Part shown: in pieces, positions 47,675 through 58,320 of the stretch | How the letters are laid out: every line of letters starts with the position of its first letter | How positions within the stretch are numbered: position 1 is the stretch's first letter | Assembly: GCF_000226095.1 (NCBI RefSeq) | Contig: NC_016476.1 | Span: 1,364,001 to 1,428,000 of the forward strand | Direction: 5' to 3' | Source: Thermothelomyces thermophilus ATCC 42464 | Taxonomy: Eukaryota > Ascomycota > Sordariomycetes > Sordariales > Chaetomiaceae | Length of the DNA stretch: 64,000 bases | The notes under the pieces: generated by a model | Told to the model about the DNA's origin: nothing | What the model saw: only the letters and a program-made list of their open reading frames with translations | Databases searched by the model: none | Made by a program: the position numbers and the translations under genes

Positions 47675-48038
47675 GGGAGGGGGGCGAGCACGAGCGGCCC
47701 AAGCCCGTCGGCCGGTCGGCGCAGGCCCCTCGGGAGCAGGTGTGGGTGTGAGCCGCCCTCCTTCGCCGCTGCGCTTCGCTCGCCGCGGTCCCGTCACCGC
47801 GCCCGTCGTGCTCGGTCCGTATCCCGGCCGTCCGGCCATGCTGGTCTGGCATCCGGCGGTGCCCGGCCGGGGCGGCCCCGCCTGGGTGGCCCTGCCGCGG
47901 GACGGTCGCGAGGGGAGGAGGTTCGTCCCGAGGCCGGTCGGCGACTCGGTGGAGGGTATGGTCGGGAGGAGGTCGCCTTTGGGAATGAGACTGAGAGAGT
48001 CCCGCAGGGAGGGAGGGATGGGGAAGGAGTTGGTTTGA
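46688..48038 (+). CDS. Uncharacterised low-complexity protein with short coiled coil
   Basis: Proposed exons are 46688-46981 and 47127-48038, giving 401 residues. The intron joins open frames in phase 0, with donor GTAATT (unusual) and a GCTAAC branch site before TTTAG. The first exon encodes a charged helical stretch, K-K-R-A-L-R-E-R-V-E-V-L-E-A-Q-D-L and then L-E-R-D-L-K-G-F-S-D-A-F-N-R-R-L, likely a coiled coil. The rest is rich in Pro, Ala, Gly and Arg. It includes a polyalanine run read from CAG-type repeats (47635-47674) and a more ordered-looking section, P-V-V-L-G-P-Y-P-G-R-P and W-H-P-A-V-P-G-R-G-G-P-A-W-V-A-L-P. I do not recognise a family. Confidence 0.6.
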
Positions 48039-48610
48039 CGGTGTTCTTCGTGTGTCGTGGGATAATTCATTAGGATGGGTTGCGCAGTTTGTTTGTGTGG
48101 GCTGGTTGTTCCTGTCGGCCCTTCTCGGGTGTCCTGTTTTCAAGCGGAAGCTCGCTCATGCGTCGAGTTAATCAGTGCTGTTATCCGGCAGACTGGCGAC
48201 ATTGTGACTCATGAGTTTGTTAGTACGAGGATAGAAGGCGAGAGAGGTCTGTGGATCTTATAAAACCCACGTGGATGGACTCTGCGGACTCATCTGTCAG
48301 CTGATATTGTAATTATTAAAATATTCTGAGTACTCTTCGCAGAATCAAGAGTGAAATCATTTTGCAACGTGCAATCTTGTATCATTGTGGATTATTCATT
48401 AGCCAAACAACGCAAGCAGCAAGCAGGACAATCTAGTTTTGGCCTTCCAGGGCAGACGCGAATCTCAACAACTCCATCCTGATTCCAGTCCCCATTATTA
48501 ATTACCGGCATCCTCAAGAAGCCAACCTTTGTTTTCCCCCACACCTCAACACCGTCTCCATTGGAGCTGGACAATTAGATAATTACCCATCATTAGGATT
48601 TCCACCCCGT
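48039..48610. other. Spacer between convergent genes
   Basis: It contains 3' ends of the low-complexity gene and of the MARVEL-tail frame. No gene seen. Confidence 0.5.
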
Positions 48611-49762
48611 TCACTTCCTCCTTCGAACGGTTCCCATCCTCTCCAGCAAGCCCAAGTCCCACCACCCCTCAATCATCCCCCACACCGTCCTCCTCTTCTT
48701 CCTCTCTCCAGACCCGCCGGACCCAGAACCGCTCTCACTGCCCAGCCCTGCTTCTCCTCCTCCTCCTCCTCCTCCTCCTCCTCCTCTTCCTCCTCCCACC
48801 ACTGTGGAACTGTCCGGCCCGGGACTCCCATTCTCAACAACAATGCTCCCCCTGACCGACGCCGCACCCCCCAACGCGCTCTTGTCCTCCGCACGAGCCA
48901 ACCCACAGGCGCACGCGGGGGCCGCGGCACGAGTAGGGGGCGGGTGCACGACGACGATGGGTGGCGGCACCGGCACCGGCACCGGCCGCCTCGTCCTCGT
49001 CCTCGTCCTCTTCATCCTCCTCCGCACCCACAGAACTTCCTCTTCACCGTCCCCGTCGTCGTCGTCCTCGACGGCATCGACGTCGTCCTCCTGCCCCTGG
49101 CCGCGGCGATGCGCTATCGTGCCCCGGCGCGACAGGAAGCCGCCCAGCCCTAGACCGAGGCCGTGCCCGAGGCTACGGATGGGCGAAAGTGGAGATCGTG
49201 GGGAGCGCGGAATCAGGCCCGGGATGCGCTTATGCTCGTCGGGAATCACGTCGTCGGCCGCGGAGGTTGGGGAGCTCGGCGCTGTGGTGGAGGAGATGCT
49301 GGCGGCTGCGGTGTCGGTTGTTGGGAGCTGGAGACGCGGCCGGTTTGTTTTGGGAGGGGTCGGCACCGGCGGGGGCGGGGCGCGGGAGAGCACGGGGGAG
49401 ATGCCATCGTCGTCGTCGACGTCGTCGTCGACGTCGTCGTCTTGGGGCGGCTGCCCGTCGTCGGGAGTTGGAGACGGCGGAAACCGAGCGCGGGGCTGGG
49501 TGCGGATGGGAGGCGGAGGGCGCAGGCCGCGGGGTTGGGGCGGGCTGTTGGCGCCGCCCTCTGGGGCGTATGTCGAGTCGTCCGAGTCGCAGCTCGGCCG
49601 GTGCGGGGTGGCAGGGCGCGGCTGGCGGCCCTGGGCACGGCCGCGGTCGCGAATGGGCGCCACGGGGGGAGGCGGTAAATAAGGAGCCGTGGCTGGGGGC
49701 GCCCTGTTCCATGGCTCCTGCTTTGCGTCCTTCGGCAAGCCCCCGTTGGCGCCCGCGCGTCC
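48611..49762 (-). CDS. Open C-terminal tail in frame with the MARVEL gene
   Basis: This frame follows the MARVEL stop codon directly and in the same phase, and runs 383 codons to a stop at 48611. It has no ATG for roughly its first 240 codons, so it is unlikely to be a separate gene. The product would be disordered: Pro-rich blocks, acidic runs (D-D-D-V-D-D-D-V-D-D-D-D), S-P-R-S-P-L-S-P and a polyglycine run from GGA repeats (CTC repeats at 48751-48796 on the plus strand). It ends with an ordered-looking motif, R-T-V-W-G-M-I-E-G-W-W-D-L-G-L-L-E-R-M-G, followed by basic residues. Options are UAG read-through, an unseen splice that skips the stop, a recent nonsense mutation or a sequence error. 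Confidence 0.55.
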   Translation of the reverse strand, partial: GRAGANGGLPKDAKQEPWNRAPPATAPYLPPPPVAPIRDRGRAQGRQPRPATPHRPSCDSDDSTYAPEGGANSPPQPRGLRPPPPIRTQPRARFPPSPTPDDGQPPQDDDVDDDVDDDDGISPVLSRAPPPPVPTPPKTNRPRLQLPTTDTAAASISSTTAPSSPTSAADDVIPDEHKRIPGLIPRSPRSPLSPIRSLGHGLGLGLGGFLSRRGTIAHRRGQGQEDDVDAVEDDDDGDGEEEVLWVRRRMKRTRTRTRRPVPVPVPPPIVVVHPPPTRAAAPACACGLARAEDKSALGGAASVRGSIVVENGSPGPDSSTVVGGGRGGGGGGGGGGEAGLGSESGSGSGGSGERKKRRTVWGMIEGWWDLGLLERMGTVRRRK

Positions 49763-50453
49763 CTAACCCTCGATGTCCTTTGGGCCTGAGGAGCCTGCCG
49801 AGGCCTGTCGGCGGAGGCGGTGCCACAGACCGACGCATACCAGCCCGGAGAAAGCAAAGAGCACGCATTGGGCGATGGAGAGGCCCCAGACGGCCTTGAT
49901 CTCGTAACAGGTCGGCTGATCGAGCGCGACGAAGGAGGAGTAGGGGAGAGTTTGGGTAATGACGGTCGCCCGGATGGGGTGCGCCGAGGTGGAGGAGGAG
50001 GACGAGAAGAAGGTGGCAATGACAGGGACGGGGGAAGGAAGGGCAGAGCAGTCGAGCGCTGCAAGCGGCTTCCCAACCAGAGCGGCTATCACGATGGAGG
50101 CGACGAGCAGGAGGCTGTCGAGAATGCCGGCGACCAGCAGCGGCAGCATGCTGTCGTAATAGAGGATGTAGGTGATGGTAACGTAGATCACCGCAGTGAC
50201 TTCCTGCGAACCGGTCAGAGGCTCGAATCTGTCATTGTCTCTTTGGAAAGGAACCCTCTCCGGGTAACTAGCCCCCACGTACCACTGTCAGAGTTCCGAT
50301 GAGCTCGGCCGGAGGCTTGTGCTCGGTAGTGGCAATCCCGTTGATGAAGTTCGCACAGAGCCCAGTGACAGTAATCAGGGAAGCGAATTGGCACGCCCTC
50401 ATGATGGTAAAGGTGACGCCCATAGCGCCTAACTGCGGTGCCTTAAACCGCAT
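49763..50453 (-). CDS. MARVEL-domain membrane protein
   Basis: Exon 1 is 50453-50283 and exon 2 is 50203-49763, with a 79-bp intron (GTACGT...GCAG), giving 203 residues before a UAG. The start M-R-F-K-A-P-Q-L-G-A-M-G-V-T-F fits fungal relatives. Four hydrophobic helices are visible: A-C-Q-F-A-S-L-I-T-V-T-G-L-C-A, A-V-I-Y-V-T-I-T-Y-I-L-Y-Y, L-L-L-V-A-S-I-V-I-A-A-L-V and S-I-A-Q-C-V-L-F-A-F-S-G-L. The loop between helices 3 and 4 holds Cys residues and polyserine. MARVEL proteins sit in the plasma membrane or vesicles and shape membrane domains. After the UAG the same frame stays open for another 383 codons (next entry), so the true C-terminus may be longer. Confidence 0.88.
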
Positions 50454-52306
50454 TTTCAGGGAGCCTATCGGCAAGTCGGGGTCCGTGATAAGTTCGAGCG
50501 CAGGTCGTTCCTTGCTGACGGTGCGCAAGGGAAAGCGTGGCTTGGGGATTGGAACGGCTGGTGGTGGCGCGAAGGCAATATCGGCGGGAATGTTGGGCAA
50601 TCGACAGAACCTAAGTACCTTTACTAGGTACCTAGTAGTAACTAACAAAGAAGTGTCGGATGATTCGTCCTGGCGAACTTGGTGATTTCGAGATGGGAGT
50701 TTCGGGACAGCTCAACTGCCTCGAAGACCAATCCAAGAAAGCGCCGCTTTGGCTTGTTGTTGACAAGTTCTAGGAAATAGAGAAGTTGAGATGGCAAGGA
50801 AACCGAGAGTACGTCGTGGCAACGATGGAAACTTGATGTTGTACTGATAATACCGGTGAAGTCAACCCAGACCCGGAGATAGAGATTAGCTAGGAAATAG
50901 GAAATAGAGAGACAAGGAGACAAAGGAAAAAATAGGGAAAAAAAGGGGAAAAAGGACCTAGGAAACTAGGAAAGGAGATGTTTGATCGAGAGTTGTGCTG
51001 AGGAGGAAACATCTCGAGTCCAGCTCTCGCCGGGGAAGTCTCTCGATCTTTATGCCTCTCACCGTTGTTGACCGGTGATGGTCTAGATCCTTGCCAGACA
51101 TGGCTCGACTCCCATGTCAAAATCGCATGTTTACTTGGTGCGGGCATCTGAATCATCGCGGCCTCAGACAAGCGCGCCGGGCATTAAGCGCCACGGGTAC
51201 GCTGGCTGGACGCACGACATGATCTCTCAGCCAGACGATTGCACGACGTCGGTGGTTGTTGCTTTCCTATTTTCTGCCTAGGCCAGGAACCCTATCGTTG
51301 GCGGAGATTCAGCAGGCGCCGCGCCCTCCAATCGGAAGTCCGACCTCCTCACCCGCGGAAGGCTTGGCTGCCCCACCAACCTTGGGCGGCTCTGAGGAGC
51401 TCGGCAGCCAACCAGATCCGAGCGATCGATTGTTTCGCAGTTTCGAGTTTGGTTTTGTCGCCGCGATTCTGGCCTTGGGAACACGGCAGGCAGGCAGGCC
51501 AATGTGGGATCGATTGGATGACGGGCCGATCTGGATGGAACGGGACCCGGGATTGGGGATATTAAGGGATTGTCCCTAGCGCAGTGGTCCTGCGCGGCCG
51601 CGGTCTTGCTTTGCTGCAGTCCGTCGTCGGGAGCTACGGATTAATGTCATCCATACTCCGTAGTGTGTTTTAACTAGTGTAGTGCAGTGGAGGCAGGGTA
51701 GTTTATCCGCCCGCGATCGACTGGACGAAAGGAATGTGTTGGTTACGCTACGGGATATTGTTTAGCGGATTTGCTGTCCGTCGATGTGGCCTCGGAAGAC
51801 AGTGCTTCGGAGAGCCGGGTCAAGTTGCCGGTGGCCCCCATCTGAATTTCCGAGTGCGTTCAGTAGCCAACGTGCGAATGGTAATAACAAAAATGTCATT
51901 AGTTATTCCGTGGAACCAAGGGTTAGGGTTGGCTAGCGTATGCACAAAATATGATGCTCAGAACTCCAAAGCTTCCTCTTCAGAAGGTGGTCGGAATGTG
52001 AAAGAAAAAAATATAAAAATAAAAGGAAAGAAAAAAAGGAAAGCGAGGAACTATTTGCCGAGAATCATTACTAAGGTGAGAGGGAAGAGGGCAGAGCACG
52101 CCGCAATTAATAGCAGCATGGGGCCGGCAAGGATGGACCAAAAAAAGGCACCAAGTGTTCTCGCTCGAGGTTGCTTCACTAGTGGTTCGCCCTGAAGCAC
52201 TGGATCCGAGATATCGCTCTGAAGAAACCAATTTGAAGACAGCCGCCCGGAACTCCGACCGTGAAGACCCATTCTTCCCTTGACTCCTTTTAACTGTTCT
52301 CTATGT
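50454..52306. other. Intergenic region without a recognised gene
   Basis: Upstream of the MARVEL gene and downstream of the tyrosinase. A TACCT/AGGTA-rich cluster lies at 50612-50640. Open frames at 51239-51579 have no domain features. Confidence 0.45.
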
Positions 52307-53651
52307 CTAAAGATAAATGTAGCAAAGAGGAGAGCCATTTTGCCCGGTAGTGCTCATGAGGTTCTTGATCTTGATTGGGCCGCCGAGGTGGCCCACATCG
52401 ACGGTGTCCTCGACGGTGGTGTTCTCGCTGGGAGGGTAGTTGAGCATAGTGTTGGTGCCGAAGACGCCCTGGCGGTTCTCAAAATCCAGCATCTGCCAGA
52501 TCCAGTAGACGCGATCGATTTGGGCATGATGAAGGTAGAACGCGGGGTCGCCGGGCGAGATGAAGGCATCCGCGCCCGGGTCGCCGCTGATCATGAAGTG
52601 GCCGCCGCCGTGCACCCCCAGCGAGTTGGGCACATAGTTGGGGTGGCCCTCCATGGTGGTCCGGAAATACTCGATCGTGGGCGAGTTGATAATGAGGTTC
52701 GTTGTGTTGCGGAAGCTAGAGAAGCGCTTGCCGGCATCGGCGTTCAGGTCGCGCTTCAGGCAGCGCGGGTTGTCCGCGGTCGGGTCCGGCTGCGTGATTG
52801 GGCCCAACCGGACCGTCATGTTGGCAAACGGGCCCGTCTTGACACAGCCGCCACCAGTACCCTTCGCCAGTACCACGGGCTCGGCGTTGCCGGGAACCAG
52901 GAGCTCAAGTGGGGGGCCAGGGACGAACTCGCCATCGCCACTCATCGATGTATCAGACCCGTCAAAGACAGGTGAAAGGTGTGGCGCCTCGACATCGAAG
53001 CCCCATTCCCAATAGGGGAGGGCATCTGCATTCCTTGATCAGCTACGTGGCATCGGACATAGCGACCTTCAAGAACACGTAATACCTTTGTAGCCACAGG
53101 CGTTAAGCTCCTTCTCGTACACGTGGATGAAGTTGCGGTGCCAGATGAGGAAGTTGCCCTGTAGGAAGGGTAAGCCGGGGGTCTCGGTAGCAATAGGACT
53201 CCTCGAACTATCGGCGGATGCTCACGGTGTAGTGGATGAAGAGGGTCGCATTCATGTGTACGTAAACAAAGTCATCGAAGAGCGTCTTGGACCCAGCGGC
53301 AATACCCTCGGCCAGTCTGCTGGGCTTAGCTTGGACGCACTGCACCGCCTTGATGTAACTCTTCCGCTGGGCTTTGGACAGCGTCCTCCTAATCCCCGGG
53401 TCAACACGGAGCTGTTGCGGAATGCAGGAGATCAGGGTCGACGGGTGATCGACATACCATTCTCGGCGGATCTTGACGTTCCCAAGATTGCACGACCCGC
53501 CGTACCTGGTGGCTGACTGCAGCAGGGCGATGCCGTTCAGACCAGCAAGAGCCAGGCCGGAGTCGATAGCGGACTGCTCAAAGGCGGGAATGTTGAAGGT
53601 GGCCGAGGCCCCCATGGCCGCAGCCAAGGCCAGAGACGCCGAGAGCTTCAT
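52307..53651 (-). CDS. Tyrosinase (short secreted type)
   Basis: Exons are 53651-53226, 53158-53086 and 53025-52307, giving 405 residues. It oxidises phenols to quinones with two copper ions, as in melanin formation. A signal peptide is seen (M-K-L-S-A-S-L-A-L-A-A-A-M-G-A-S-A). The CuA site is built across the splices: V-H-M-N-A-T-L-F-I-H-Y, then G-N-F-L-I-W-H-R-N-F-I-H-V-Y-E, giving three His, followed by P-Y-W-E-W-G-F-D. CuB has N-S-L-G-V-H-G-G-G-H-F and D-P-A-F-Y-L-H-H-A-Q-I-D-R-V-Y-W. The end, N-L-M-S-T-T...P-L-C-Y-I-Y-L, is the usual finish of short fungal tyrosinases, which lack a long C-terminal lid domain. All expected metal ligands are present. Introns are 67 and 60 bp. Confidence 0.93.
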
Positions 53652-55719
53652 GTTGACTCGTTGGAACTGCTTTGGACTGGAGCCTGCGAGATAGTTGCGT
53701 CGAGTAGCACCGCCTGACCTCGAGACGGGACGGCCGTCTTATGTTTGAGTTTGGGAGTAATGTCGAGGTGCTCTTGCCCGATGCCACATGGCAGCCGAGG
53801 GGGCTTTCGCAGCCCTCCGCCACGATGAGAGAACTTCGCTCCCTGGCCGCGGTTGGCCGGAGATATTGCTGCAAGTTGTGCAAGTCGCTGGACCCACATC
53901 ATGCAGGCAAGGGTTCCTCCTAATGAAAGGGTTTCCCAGTCTTCCCTTTCCCCTTGCCTTGCAAGTGCTTGCACCAGGGTTGGCTACCGGGGTTGTGGAT
54001 TGGATCAGTGCGTGGTGCTCCGTAGGAGTGAACTGATGCCTGTCTCTCGGTGGGGCGATGCGGCCGAGCGTGGCCGCCTATCCCGGTTGCTGCGTCCGCT
54101 GTATTGTTTCCATTGTATGTATGTACATACATGTACATACATACTCTACAGTACATACACAGCGGTCCTCGGCACTATTGGGGAATCGCGGGTTGACACA
54201 CAAGGCGATGCCACACCAGCATGGTTGGTTGGTACTCAAAACAACTGGTCACTTTCGGGCCGCTCGTAAGAGGCAACGTTGGTATGACCGCGGGATGCAG
54301 TCAGCGGTTGATTTCCAGAAAGTGCTTCGAATCTGGACTGTGTTGCACAGAAGCCTGAACTGTCCCGGAAACCGGGAATACAGAGTTTTCCAGTTTTTCC
54401 AGACGGCCATTCTTGCCGCGCTTCGCTTTCCCGGCGTACTTGGATGGCTGTGTGTCGAGTACGCACCTTTGTACCGTGGTTCTAGAAGGCAGATTTCTTC
54501 GCTGCAGCATGCAGGGTATACAGTACGTCGTTAGCGCCCTGTGCCTGCTCCCGTTAAGCGAAGGATTTTAACAGTTGGGTGTTTAGTTCTTTTTCCCTCG
54601 GTTTGTTTCTCGGTTACTCAAACTCTCGCTTGTGCAGCCGAAGTTAGGTTGTCTTGATTCGGTAGGGCCTTCATATTCCTGAACTGAAAATCGCGGCCTG
54701 CCGTCAAGGATCAGCGTAAGCAAGTGAGGTAATGGAGGTACCAACAGCATTAGGTGCATACGGCTGCGCACGAGCTAGCGAATAGCCCGATACCTTGACG
54801 CCACCAGCCCCAAACGAATACTTCGGTTACTGGCTTCGGCAAGCTTCCCCAGCCTTAGGCATGTTTTACAGCTTCATGTCAGGATCTTATGTCAAGCAAA
54901 TGCCACTGTATGTGGTGAGATGCAATCTCGGAATCTTCTGAGCGACTTCGCAAAAAACATGAAGTGGGTGCTGCGCGTCAGTCAGTTTAGCAGTTTAGCT
55001 TCCGCCTCGGGCGGAAGCTACGAACCATGTCAACCCCTTCTTTCCTTTCAAGCAGAACATAGTTACCTGGTAGGCCCACCACTCCGCAGTCCAACTGGTG
55101 CCCGTTCTATCTGTCCCGCTCTGCTGCTCGGCCAACCATCTCAAAAGATCCCCGCCGGGGCCCCGCCGGGTTGTGGGCACCATCGCAACCTACGGACGTA
55201 CTCCACACCGTCTAATTTAACACCACAGAGTCCTACTACTAGTACATACGTGTGGTGGGAGTGGGCAGCACTTTGCACACACCATCAACGCCGACAGGGG
55301 TTGTCTACTCCGATGCTGTGAACGCAAGGACCACACCAAATAGTTATGCTCTGTCCATGTTCTGTCGAAATGGGCTTTCGCGAATGCATTCCGGGACCAG
55401 CGCAACCCTAGCAAGCATGCGGAAACGTGCAGAGCCAAGTCAATAGTTAGTCTGCTGGCTGGCCGGTAATTAGTGTATCCGGCGTCCTGGTTTCGCTTCC
55501 TGCGCATTGTCGCGTGGTTGGCCGAGGCAAACACACAACATCGGCCAGCAGCAAGGTGGAAGGTGGCCGCCACAACGTGGTAGAGAGCCAGCCTAGCTGC
55601 CGATAATTGAAGTTGCCGAACCACATCCACGAATTCCCGTCTGCATTCGTGCTCTCGACGCTCGAACCCGACAGGAAAACACCAAACGCAAAACCTAACC
55701 TGGACTTTGGAACAATCCG
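53652..55719. other. Intergenic region without a recognised gene
   Basis: About 2 kb containing the tyrosinase promoter and the leader of the 619-residue protein gene. Several short frames on both strands lack domains. An inverted repeat lies at 54115-54144. Confidence 0.45.
54115..54144. repeat. Perfect 14-bp inverted repeat, 2-nt spacer
   Basis: The arm GTATGTATGTACAT at 54115-54128 is followed by AC and the exact inverse complement at 54131-54144. It is built of GTAT/CATA units, so it is probably simple-sequence DNA rather than a functional hairpin. Confidence 0.8.
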
Positions 55720-57579
55720 ATGGATAACGCGGTTCAACCCAGTGCATCAACATTCAGGGACTACTATGCCAAGGGATACAGAGCATGGCAGAGACTGCAT
55801 CGGAAGGCAGCTAGTTCTATCGAATTTCCCACCAACCTTGTGGACTTTGAGCACGCTTGCTCCCGTCATCCTTATCTTCACAGCAGCGTGAAATTGGAGC
55901 CGGGTTACAACTACTACGCGAAGGGAACCTCGACATGGCGACCATCGAACGGCGACGGTACCTGCGATCTTCGGCCCTTTCAGCGACCTTACTCACTTCC
56001 TGTCACAGCTCACCGCCCGATTCCCGTTTCTGTTGAGCCATCACCAGAACGGTTTCCGACATGGTTTGCCGCACAAGAGAGTCATCTCGGAGTCCTAACA
56101 CTCGCGTGGGCCTACGTCTTGTCCGCGCGATGGGCCGAAATTGTACCAGGAGCCACCGGTCCTGAGTACACCGATAGTTGTGCCATCTGGAAGAACTCTG
56201 GGACAGCGAGCGCAGACCTGTGCGCCAGAGGCATCCCAGTCGACATCGGGCCAGCCTCGGACAGGGCTGCGAGGTGGTGGGCCGCTATCCTCGCCCCGCA
56301 TCAAGGATGGACGAGTGGCATACGCCACGAGGATCGTCTCCGCCCAGCGCCATGGTCAACAAACCTCGTTCAGACCGGCAGGTCATTTTTGCTCTCGCGA
56401 ACAAGTACCACCGAAACGCCGCGCAACATTAGCCCGCCGTCATTCCGGGATGCGGCGTACTACATCTCGACGTACTCGGCTCATCACGGCGCCGAGGACC
56501 TGAGCCGGGCTGCCTTCGCTGCAGCGTTGATGTTGCCCTCAGCCAGCCGTTTCAAGAGCACAATCAGCCTCCCCGCCCCCCAGCTCACAACTAATTATAG
56601 CGGCAGAAAGCAGCCTTCAAGTTGGGTTCCAACAGCGCCTCCTTGGGGCGATGATGTGCACCAGCTGGACAGGTTGCTCACGCTGAGCTGTAACAACTTC
56701 ACCCAGTCGCTCCTGAGCAGTGTTATATTTGAGCCGGGTATACCTTGCAACGTCTGTGGCGCCTGGATCCAAGGAGCCTTTGCTGTACTCGATTCGGAGC
56801 CGGTGAAAGCCAACCTACAGGTCCTCACATTCACTCTCATGGCACGAAACCCCAAGCTCGGCTTCCTCTGGCTCGGCGCCACGCTTCTCGGAATCCACAA
56901 CTTCATCCTCCAGGGAATGCGGGCTGTCCTCTACCCTGTCGATCTGACTCTCGCCGGATGGACCGATACGCTTATGTCGTTCATCCAGGAACCCGTTTCG
57001 GATCTTACGGATATTGCGTTAGCGGATGGAGCGATAACCCGTGCGGACGAATGCCGGCTGATGTTCCTGTCTCAGTCCCTGGACCACACGAACCCTCCGA
57101 TCGTACCATTCCAACCGTTTGGTATGACGGCTCTTGCAGACTGTAACCTGGAAGTGCAGGAGCATGCGTGCTGCGGCAGTCGTCACCAGCTGTCCTATGC
57201 TGGTTGGACATGGGACTGTCGCGACGGTATGCTTCCTCCTTACGAGATCCCCAGCGTACCGGAGGAGAACATATTGCACCCAGCAGACGAAGGTCAGGAG
57301 ATTGAGGTCGACTACACCTACATGGACCGCGAGAAGGACAGTTCTGAAGGTGTAACCCGGAGCATCTTCCTGTGGTTACGCGGAACGGATGGCTTTCCCA
57401 TCGCGGAGAGAAACATTCGTGAGCACGAGTGGATTGATAATCTGTACGAATCAGACGAAGAGAGTGACTCGCCTGAAGGGGATGGGCGGTCGACTGCTGT
57501 CAGGAGGGATGTCGGCCCCAGGACGATCGAGTCCTGGATCGCACGGACTCTGACGTTTCGGCGAAACAGCTTTTACTAG
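55720..57579 (+). CDS. Uncharacterised 619-residue fungal protein, single exon
   Basis: A long intronless frame with an N-terminus of D-Y-Y-A-K-G-Y-R-A-W-Q-R-L-H-R-K-A and F-E-H-A-C-S-R-H-P-Y-L-H, which feels like a fungal multigene family with no known function. It is aromatic-rich and globular: R-A-A-R-W-W-A-A-I-L-A-P, A-A-Y-Y-I-S-T-Y-S-A, C-N-V-C-G-A-W-I-Q-G-A-F and L-G-F-L-W-L-G-A-T-L-L-G-I-H-N-F-I-L-Q-G. The C-terminus is acidic (Y-E-S-D-E-E-S-D-S-P-E). There is no signal peptide. The hydrophobic patch near residue 395 could be a membrane segment but has charged neighbours. No catalytic motif is recognised. Confidence 0.8.
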   Translation: MDNAVQPSASTFRDYYAKGYRAWQRLHRKAASSIEFPTNLVDFEHACSRHPYLHSSVKLEPGYNYYAKGTSTWRPSNGDGTCDLRPFQRPYSLPVTAHRPIPVSVEPSPERFPTWFAAQESHLGVLTLAWAYVLSARWAEIVPGATGPEYTDSCAIWKNSGTASADLCARGIPVDIGPASDRAARWWAAILAPHQGWTSGIRHEDRLRPAPWSTNLVQTGRSFLLSRTSTTETPRNISPPSFRDAAYYISTYSAHHGAEDLSRAAFAAALMLPSASRFKSTISLPAPQLTTNYSGRKQPSSWVPTAPPWGDDVHQLDRLLTLSCNNFTQSLLSSVIFEPGIPCNVCGAWIQGAFAVLDSEPVKANLQVLTFTLMARNPKLGFLWLGATLLGIHNFILQGMRAVLYPVDLTLAGWTDTLMSFIQEPVSDLTDIALADGAITRADECRLMFLSQSLDHTNPPIVPFQPFGMTALADCNLEVQEHACCGSRHQLSYAGWTWDCRDGMLPPYEIPSVPEENILHPADEGQEIEVDYTYMDREKDSSEGVTRSIFLWLRGTDGFPIAERNIREHEWIDNLYESDEESDSPEGDGRSTAVRRDVGPRTIESWIARTLTFRRNSFY

Positions 57580-58320
57580 ATGGGCCGTGAGTAGAGTGTA
57601 TATCCACCCGAGAACGCGCTGACGCCGGGCATTAATCGCCGCGGGCTTGTCTCCACTCCGAGGTCGCCGGCTTGGGAGTGCTGAGCCGACCATGTTTGTG
57701 GGAGATCCTTTGTCGGTGCTTGGTTGGCTGAGGAACTTTACATAGTACTGACTCAGCATACCCGGCTCACCGCTCGGCCGATGTTTTGCCGGACGCGATC
57801 CCGTTTGCGTTCCCGGACCGGGGCCGCTTCCGTAACGACTGCAAACGGCGCCGGCGACGGAGGCCGGAAGGCATCGCCTATTCTACTTCGTTTACACCTA
57901 TCGAGCCCTCTAGAACACGTCCCGTATATTCGCGATAGAGATGTATTTTTGGCGCCAGGATCCCGGCCCCTGTCGGTATAGATAAGGCAGAATATTGGCG
58001 CGGGTCGTTCGGGGCTAGTCATCGAAGATGTTAATTAATTGCGTATCTGACCCTCGAGGCTTAGTGCTAGCTTACTTACTGTGTATACCGTCCGAGCCTC
58101 CTTCTTCCTTTCTTCCCCTAACCCTAGAATCCCCTTCCTCTCTTTCTTATTATTCTTCCTACTCTTAACGTAGTCCTTAGCTCTAGCTTACTATAATGGT
58201 ATAATAATAGTTATACTTCTCTAGGGTAGATTAGGAAAGTATAAATATACTCCTCTAGGATTATTTAGATAGTATTATGAAGGAGGAAGGTAACAATTTG
58301 TTACTCTAGGTATAAAAGCA
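57580..58320. other. Spacer ending in a small RIP-like AT-rich island
   Basis: 57580-58060 is ordinary spacer. About 58080-58320 has the TpA-rich, CTATAG-like composition of the 1-17.9 kb nest and is probably a short degraded repeat remnant. I could not assign its family. Confidence 0.5.

Noticed and set aside
47445-48143. Minus-strand frames of 202-232 codons with polycysteine or polyalanine
   Set aside because: Antisense of the trinucleotide repeat and GC-rich sequence of the plus-strand gene; no domain or splice support.
48804-49899. Plus-strand open frames opposite the MARVEL tail
   Set aside because: They are serine- and arginine-rich antisense readings of the same repeats, without domains. 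The minus frame is continuous with the MARVEL gene.
49246-50076. Second minus-strand frame of 276 codons across the MARVEL gene
   Set aside because: It is out of phase with the MARVEL helices and only reads shifted Pro/Arg/Ser-rich sequence.
54115-54144. Hairpin as a possible terminator or regulatory RNA
   Set aside because: It is made of GTAT/CATA simple-sequence units, has no adjacent gene end, and similar words continue beyond it.
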